Source: Strigamia acuminata (lineage: Eukaryota > Arthropoda > Chilopoda > Geophilomorpha > Linotaeniidae). Taken from it: a stretch of DNA of 60,000 bases. Of this stretch, positions 52,858 through 60,000 are shown in pieces; position 1 is the stretch's first letter, and the number at the start of each line of letters is the position of its first letter. The notes under the pieces were generated by a model. The model saw nothing but the letters and a program-made list of their open reading frames with translations, did not search any database and was not told where the DNA came from. The position numbers were made by a program, and so were the translations under genes. The DNA lies in assembly GCA_949358305.1 (NCBI GenBank), contig OX442314.1:20393060-20453059 (forward strand), read 5' to 3'.

Positions 52858-55800
52858 TCATTCCATAAAACACACGTGAGTCATCAATTTCTTCACGGTT
52901 GGTCGATTCGTTTTAATCGGCTGAAGACAGCGCAATGCAAAATCCTTGATTGCGTCGGACATCCATTCGGGAATGGGCGGCGATTCCACCGAAGCTGCGA
53001 TCTAAACCAAACAATTAATAAAACAAACAAAAACAGTGTGCCTTTTTAAACGTACTCTGTAAAACAACGCATTTTCATTGGTGATTTCTTCCACGTTCCA
53101 TGGCGGTCTCGTGGTGACCATTTCAATCACGCAACAACCAACGCTCCACACATCGCACGACCTTCCGTAACACTCCCCTCGTAGCACTTCGGGTGCCATA
53201 AACGCGGTGGTCCCCTTCATATCCCCTTTAAATTCTCCTGGCAATGTTGAATGAGATATTAGTCTTTTAGCAGCTCCAAAGTCCGCAATTCGTAGATGTT
53301 GTCCCGTACTGTCGATAAGCAAATTTGCACCTAAAACATTAAACAATAAATACATTATTTTATAAAAAAATTAATTTTATTTTGAAATACCTTTTAAATC
53401 ACGGTGCAAGATGCCGTTACTGTGCAAGTACTCCAGCCCGCTCAGTATGTGCCACAAGTATTTCACGATCACCCGGTCCGAGAACGGCCCGAACTTATAC
53501 AGATTATCCGCGACCGAACCACCGGGCATCCACTCGACGAACAAATCGTAGCCGTCGTGCCGCTCACACGCCGCTATAAGTTGAACAATGTTTGGATGAT
53601 CCAGCTTGGTCATTATTCGAATTTCGTCCCGAACTATCGCGCGACTTTTTTCTAGATCCGCAGAATTACAACCATTGAATGACACCTACACAAAAAAATC
53701 CATCAAATTCAACAATTAAATAATTCTAATTAACATTTCCTACTTGTTTTACTGCCATATAAGTCCCGGATTCTACGTCTCTACCTAAAACGCAACGACT
53801 GAACCCTCCACTCCCCAGCACTTTATCAACGATCCAATCAACTCCTTCTTTGTAATACGGCTGTTTCATGATGACATGTGAAAGCGAAAGTAGCGTCGAC
53901 CGTGTGTTCAAATCCAATGATTTTTGCGTTAACGCAGACGACACCATACGCAGATCATTCAGTGCTAATTACAATAAAAAATTAGAAAATTAACCACGCT
54001 GATAAACGCGGTGCATTAAACAAAACAAATTTCCATACCCATATTTTTTGCACCGTACGCTTCTGGTATGGCATCCAGCAAGCAAGGCGCCGTCGAATGT
54101 TTGAAAGCAAAATTTTGAAAATGATTGCCCGGTACCGACAAATCAATGAGGTCGCCTACAGGAACCATTGGAGTGTTGGGCGGAACCGTCGGCGTCGTTT
54201 TTCGTCGTTTCGGTTGACATTTCTGATCACACGGTGATGCATGCACGTGACAAATGTGATTAAAACAGCAATCGGTGCCTTGAATCATCCCATCGCTGCA
54301 TCTCCTAGGCGTAGCGACGGGGCTGTAGGATGGACAATACGAGTCGAGCGACACCCGACTGTTCAGCGGCAGGAAATTCGGTCTCTGCGGTTTGGAGCGA
54401 GACATCGGAGTCGGGTTTTGGATTGTGGAGAAATTGCGTACGTTTGAGGGCACCGACGACCTCCGTTCTTTCGAGTACATGGTGCTAAATCGTGGAGACG
54501 ATTTTTCAAAATGTTCGACCAACGGAGAGCGATTCGCGCAGACTGGCGACGAGGGCAGCGAACAGCGGCCCAGACTGCGCCGTCGATTCGGGAAACGGAC
54601 CGAAGTGTACGAAACAAACTCGACGTCTTCTTGGCGACTTCGATCGCCGGACAGAGTTCGGTCTCTGAGCCGAACTACTAACGATGAATCTACTTTAGCC
54701 AACATGTGGTAGGCCTGGTTGTAAACTTTCGGTACGTGCGACGCGAGACGAGTGGCGCGAATGAACAAACGTTCGGCCATTTTTCGGATGTACACGTGCG
54801 GATTCTTGAGGAATTTAAGGGCGAATCCCAGAACCGTCGTCAATCGGTCGTGGTTAAGGAGTTTCGGTTGAGCGTTGGTCTTCGGCCAGTTGGGCCTGAA
54901 ATTTTCCTTATTGCAGCTCGCATTAATCTGGACCAAGTGAAAGGCGTGCGGGAAAACGCCCATCAATTCGTCCAATGCGTACAGGCGGCCCAAAATACGT
55001 TGCCATTGACTGTGCGACGAATCTGTATCGTCGCGTTCAGATTCAAAAATACAGGACAGCACAAAAACGATGCCGGTTACATCTTCCTGGGCTGTTGAGA
55101 AAGTCGATTATTATTCCGGTACAAAATTGAACGAAATAAGTCCTACCTGGACAGAGCGTCCCACTCCCAACTGCGATGTTACCAGTTTGACCGCACGACA
55201 AACTCGATATGAAACTGATGCTAGCTTGAGACGTCCTGGAGAGTCCGTCCGCGCACTTTGTCAGCACAACTCTTATTATCGGACGGATTAACTCCTGCAA
55301 TGTTGAAGCGTCCTCGTCAGACCAGCACATGTAATTAGCTAAAAGTGTGCTCAGTCCATCCTATAAAAATCGAAATAAAAATGAAAAATCGGAAATAATC
55401 GCAATTAACATAAAATTAAAAAGAAAATAACTGACCAAACTTGTGATGTAAACCCTGTAGACAGGATCCATTGCCATTGACTGCAAAATCCCGGCAAAAC
55501 TGGTAACTAGTTTGATCCACGTACCGGACTGGGCCAAATTAAACGTGTCCGCGTCATTAATCAATTGACTCATGACCATCTCGGCTTGATCAATCACGTC
55601 CTTCAACTTATTTTCTCGTATTGACCAATTCCCAGACTGCAAGTCCGAGATCAATCGCGACCCGAACATCTCGACCCAACTGTTGTTCACATTCGCCTGG
55701 ATCTTTTCTCGAAGCGAAGCACAAGCGGAGCTCGATTTCACCAGATTCACGGGTAGAGTTGACAGATCCATAGATAAAAGAGCCAGATCCTTGGATTGGG

Positions 55801-58800
55801 GTGCCAGATCGATGGGTAAAGTTGAACGAGTGCTGGTGGTGTCGGACACTGATGATGAGATGGCATGATTCTGGACGGGACTGCTCGGAGTCGAAACATG
55901 ACAGCTAAAAATAAATAACAAATAAATGAATTAAATTCTCCTTAAATTTATCCGTCGTCTCACTACCATTTGTTTTCTATGATTTTCCACACGTAGCGAC
56001 AAAGGGGACAGTCGATGCATTCTTTTTCACGTTTACACACGTTTGACCCTAAGAAATAAATTTAAAATCAACAAATAACTCGTTGACTACCAATAATGAC
56101 GACGTATTTACATATTTCCACGCAATGATGATGAAACTTGTTTTTGCACCCATTTTCGCAGGTAATCAAAGACTCTTCTCCGCTCATTGGAAAATGGCAG
56201 ATCGAGCATAAATCGTCATCGTTCTCGCCAGTTGACAACTTTTCCAGCTCCTGAAGCGTCGTTTCATCCATCGCTGGAGTCGTCGTATCGGGTACGGACG
56301 ATTTCCGTTCTCGTACAAAAGCGAATACGCGAGATTTCTGCCGTTGCTCGTAATTTCTCACCAGAGATTCCACCTTAAAAAAAAAATTAGCGTAATCAAA
56401 AAATTAAAATAGAATTCTTTGCCAAAAACACATCGACTTACTTCGTAATTTTTTAACGTTTTATTGAAAATGCAGGGATCGTTCACGGACACTTTGAGAA
56501 CACGTATCATTATAAATAGAAGATGAATGCAATGTGTGTATTGAGATGAACAAGTGCATGTCTGTTGTCCGATTGTCACTTTGTAAGTGTTTTTGTTCGC
56601 ATCCCCGCATCCCACCTTAAACACGTGTTGACCATGTTGTCGCAAAAGATATAATCGAGTTGTTTGTAGCCGCTCGATCCTTTTCTTCACAGCTTCTACG
56701 TGCAATTGGTCTCCGCTGCTAAGTAAAGGATTTTTCCTTAACAACGTCGGCGATCGACCACTCGGACTCTACAAAATAAATTAAAAAAAAATATATTTTC
56801 TCAACTATTTAATACTTCAATTAATTTGAATTACTCTCGATCTCGTGCGAGTTCGTTTTGGCGACTGGCTTCGACTCTGACAGAACGGCGACGCGGCTGG
56901 TCGTCGAAGAACTCGTTTCATCTGAGTATGAACTTCTCGTGAACTCGACATGGGAGTTGGAGTGATACATTGACGATTAGGCGGTTCTCGAACAACCTAA
57001 ACAACCAATCAAATTAAAATTACTGAATACAGTTCTATAAAAAAACCAAAAATATGATCTAACAACTCAAAATCAAAATAAAAAAAAATCGAGGTTAAGC
57101 ACCTTTTAGAAATCAAAAGATTAAATTTCCGATTAAACTAAATTTATTCTTGAATGCAACTAAAGGTGCCCCCCATATCCGTCTAATAAATCAGGATTAA
57201 ATCAAACTCTCAAACCAGTTACCACACTTCTGGTATCGCACAACCCAAACCCAATTCTTTTGTACGTTTGTACGTGCTCGTGGTTGTGCAACCCACGAAA
57301 TTAAATCAACCATTACTAAACCCATAGATTAGATAAAGATAAAACATCATCCGATCCATAATCATAACGCGAGACCTAAAATTAAAGACAGCCTAAGACT
57401 GCCCACACAATTATTTGCCTTTTCTTATCGAATCCTTGACATAGTTCAAGTGCAGTAATCAAATTTTCAAAGATAAAAATACACAACTGATAGGAAATTT
57501 TATAATTTTCTCTAGGTAAGATTTTGTAATTAATAAATCTTTCTTATTCGGATAAGGCGACGTTATTAGTATAGTCAGATTTAAATTTAATTAAAGTTAA
57601 CCGACATACTATACAGTTGAAGCTACTATTTAAAAATAGTCACCGTTTAAAGAAAGAAAAACTCTAATCGAAATAGAATGCTGAGCTTTCAACCGTTTTA
57701 ACTCCTTGAATTTTTCTGAATTTTAAAGAAATACTTTTGTTTTTATTTTATCAATCTAAAATTGATAAAGTTAATCGAAAGCAGAAACTTGATAATAAAA
57801 AAATCAGCCCCAACTGCCAAAAAATACGAAAACTTACATCTGCATTTGCCGATAGATGAAGTTGAGCTTCCGAAAAATGCTTGGCAATCTAGAATTAATT
57901 TTAAAAAATAAAACAAATTAATAAACGCATAAAGTATTGTCACTTATATAAATAAATATTGTTTAATATTATTACAAATAAAAACAATTCAATTACCCAA
58001 TCACAAAAGGTTAGATAAAAGATAAAACCTGAAAGAAACGAATTAAATTTCGCTCGCACTTGCTGTTTTAATCCAATTTTTGCTCAAGGAACAACAATTT
58101 AAGTGTCAAAAACTTTATTTTTAAAAAAACATTTTAAAAAAAGAAGAAAATTTTTTTTTCGGCTTCTAAAATTGCAATTTGCAAAACACCAATCTACATT
58201 AGAGACAAAATGTATTTATTCTTAGCAGTGTGCAAACTTGTCCATCCCCATGAGCTCCAGATTAAGACGCTGACAATCTCCAGAGTTGATGGGGGTGGAT
58301 AAAAAGACACTTAAAAAAAATCCAAAAAAAAAAATCATGCAGATACAAAAATAGCAAGCGTTCAAATTACCTCTTCTGAGTTTGATTTCCACGGGTAGGA
58401 GGAGTAAGGATGGTAAATCCTAGCTCGTTTCCCTACATCAATTCCTTTCTAGTTTGAAAGAAATAAAACAAACCATTTTTCGATACGGGAAAAAATACGA
58501 AAAAAGTTTCAAAATCACAAACGAAAAAAAAAAAAAAAAATACAACAAAATAAAAAAAAACGACAAAAATTGGATTTCGAAAGTTGCATTCATCACACAA
58601 CAGTAAAAGAAAGGGGCGCCATTTTGTTTCTTGTTTTTCTCAGTTTTCGAGCTTCGATATAAATTTTTTAGATTCAATTTTCTGCCTTTTACTTTTTTGT
58701 ATTATAAAACTCACAGAAATACATTTAGAAACTAAAATGGCCGACTTGTCCCACCACGCCTGATTAGTCTGCAGTGTTTTGAAATTTAACAAAATGTTGG

Positions 58801-59715
58801 TAAATAAACAAATGTCGGTCATTGCTTTCCTCTTTAAAGATTAGAAAATCAACCAATCTTAAGTTTAAGATAAAAATTATCATTATTCAGAGTTTAAATT
58901 CAATTTTGTCTGCGCGCACATTATTTTAGTATGAATTTTGCTATTTCATGAAGGGAAAAAACATTTTTAAAAAAAAACCATGAAATCTTGTTCAAAATTT
59001 AAAATTCCGAGTAGAGCAAATAACAGACTGTTATTTTTTTTAACATGTCCCATTGCAAAAACTTTAGATTACAAGGATCAAGGTGCAAAAGAGTTGAGGA
59101 TTAATCGACCTTATTTGTTCAAGGCCAACTGACGACCAAACAATAATTCCCAATTTAAAAATAATCCTATCTCCCGTTTCTTTAAATAAATAAATTCCCA
59201 AATTCGTAAAAAATAAATAAATTAAATAAATTTTCGCAAATTAAAATTCCAAATCTCCCAAAATTCATTAAGTGTGGGAAAAAAATGGAGTCCATTTGAT
59301 GTCTTTAAAACACCAAAGAGAGACCATGTCATGTAATATGCAATTGTCAGACTATAAATGGCAGGGTCAGAAGTCATGGAACTTGCAAACACAAAGACGA
59401 GAAATCACACAAAGGAAACAACGAATTATTAAACAACATTAATAAAATAATTAATTAATTGTTAAATTAATAATTTTTTTTTTTAAATTGTTGAAAACAG
59501 ATAAACAACGCAGAAAAAGTGGAGTTTGTTATCAATTTGAAGAGGAATGGATGTTTAGGGTTATTTTTAGTCATTTTTACCATGGGTCCTGATTTCTTGT
59601 TCGACTCAAGTTTTGTCTTGTAAGATGCTTTCATTTTCTCCCTGATTTGATTCGTTCCAACGACATCCAAGGATCGTAACATGTCCCATTGCACTAGTTT
59701 ATCGGTCGTCGCCAT
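52858..59715 (-). CDS. MAP3K1: MAP3K1 (MEKK1) with SWIM, RING and kinase domains
   Basis: Fourteen minus-strand exons join in phase into 1255 residues: 59715-59581, 58448-58371, 57888-57838, 56996-56835, 56768-56442, 56373-56112, 56048-55967, 55904-55436, 55360-55147, 55091-54039, 53964-53744, 53685-53391, 53330-53056, 53001-52858. The SWIM zinc finger uses Cys213, Cys215, Cys222 and His224. The RING finger spans about 307-355 (CSIC, CENGC, HHHC, CPLC). A helical-repeat (TOG/ARM-like) region covers roughly 370-700. The kinase has GSGGFS (995-1000), VKQ with Lys1017, HRDLK (1112-1116), DFG (1133) and APEVLRG. The N-terminal QIREKMKAS block matches the conserved start of vertebrate MEKK1. MEKK1 activates JNK/ERK cascades and acts as a ubiquitin ligase through the RING. 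All catalytic residues are present. Confidence 0.95.
56997..57837 (-). other. MEKK1 intron 3, no feature seen
   Basis: An 841-nt A/T-rich intron between the 51-nt exon 3 and exon 4. No repeat or exon recognised. Confidence 0.6.
58222..58309 (-). other. Orphan terminal-exon-like sequence in MEKK1 intron 2
   Basis: After a long pyrimidine tract ending in aag, an 88-nt GC-richer stretch reads [28 protein letters not shown], then TAA. AATAAA starts one base after the stop codon (58220-58215). It looks like a genuine last exon with a polyadenylation signal. To read this frame from the aag acceptor, the preceding exon must end two bases into a codon, but MEKK1 exon 2 ends in phase 0. A second acceptor (ttgtcag, before CGTCTT) would be phase-compatible and give a truncated 86-residue isoform. 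It could be an alternative MEKK1 end, a stray exon of a nested gene, or a duplicated fragment. Family not recognised. Confidence 0.4.
58449..59580 (-). other. MEKK1 intron 1
   Basis: 1132 nt. It is mostly A/T-rich, with poly-A tracts at 58480-58560. Two GC-richer words (ggggcgccattttg near 58615 and aaatggccgacttg near 58735) resemble start-site or promoter sequence, but I cannot support an exon. Confidence 0.5.
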
Positions 59716-60000
59716 TATTGGATGTTTTTTTTTGTTGATATTAGCTTGAAATTACTTGTGATAAAAAATAAATCTGAAAATATTAAAATTTGATAACAAT
59801 TAAAAAGGGATCGTTCGATTATCCGTTGGTTTTGTAAGCATTACATCAATCGTTATCAACTTAAATATTCCGTAACCTCGTTTTAAATAATTTTATCTTT
59901 CGAGTAAATAAACAAATAATCCCAAAATACCAATTGATTAAGTTCAGACATTTCTCTTTTTTTACTGGCGATACGAAAATCAAAACTTTGGACCTTAAAA
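59716..60000 (-). promoter_or_regulatory. MEKK1 upstream region
   Basis: 285 nt above the predicted MEKK1 ATG. A/T-rich; no TATA box or other element stands out. It should contain the 5' UTR or a first intron. Confidence 0.35.

Overview
The window is A+T-rich animal nuclear DNA with spliced genes. Most introns are 54-105 nt with GT-AG ends, a few run to several kb, and there are Tc1/mariner and hAT-like elements. Intron phases match at almost every junction I reconstructed, so the main gene models are well supported. An invertebrate, most likely an arthropod, fits best: compact introns, Tc1 and MITE content, and a DOT1L C-terminal block that I recall from arthropod DOT1 proteins. I cannot name the species, and the presence of an ADAR1-type gene argues against a typical winged insect.

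Layout, left to right. A small plus-strand Tctex-type dynein light chain gene (285-881) converges on a minus-strand HD-domain phosphohydrolase gene (1058-1910). Three large minus-strand genes follow in head-to-tail order: DOT1L histone H3K79 methyltransferase (4429-12873), an ADAR1-type RNA adenosine deaminase (19409-51944), and MAP3K1/MEKK1 with SWIM, RING and kinase domains (52858-59715). Between DOT1L and ADAR lies 6.5 kb of A/T-rich DNA holding one candidate short gene (14814-15026, plus strand).

The standout is the ADAR gene. Eleven coding exons join in phase into a 1062-residue protein with four Z-DNA/Z-RNA-binding winged-helix (Zalpha) domains, a single dsRNA-binding domain and a complete ADAR1-type deaminase domain. 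Each Zalpha keeps the core Asn and Tyr of the recognition helix and the wing Trp. Vertebrate ADAR1 has one active Zalpha, a non-binding Zbeta and three dsRBDs. The first Zalpha sits alone on a 5' exon separated from the other three by a 13-kb intron. A TATA-like promoter and a phase-compatible candidate first exon lie near 39.2 kb, so isoforms with four or three Zalpha domains are plausible.

The ADAR introns carry nearly all the inverted-repeat elements found: a 1675-bp Tc1 element with an intact DD34E transposase and 256-bp terminal inverted repeats, an hAT-like MITE with near-matching 8-bp duplications, a 410-bp MITE flanked by TTA, and four or more other foldback elements. Transcribed with the gene, these would form long double-stranded RNA, the substrate of the enzyme encoded here.

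Apart from ADAR and its embedded repeats I see no functional link between neighbouring genes. Two coding-like fragments of unknown identity lie inside introns: a terminal-exon-like piece in MEKK1 intron 2, and a patch in ADAR intron 1.
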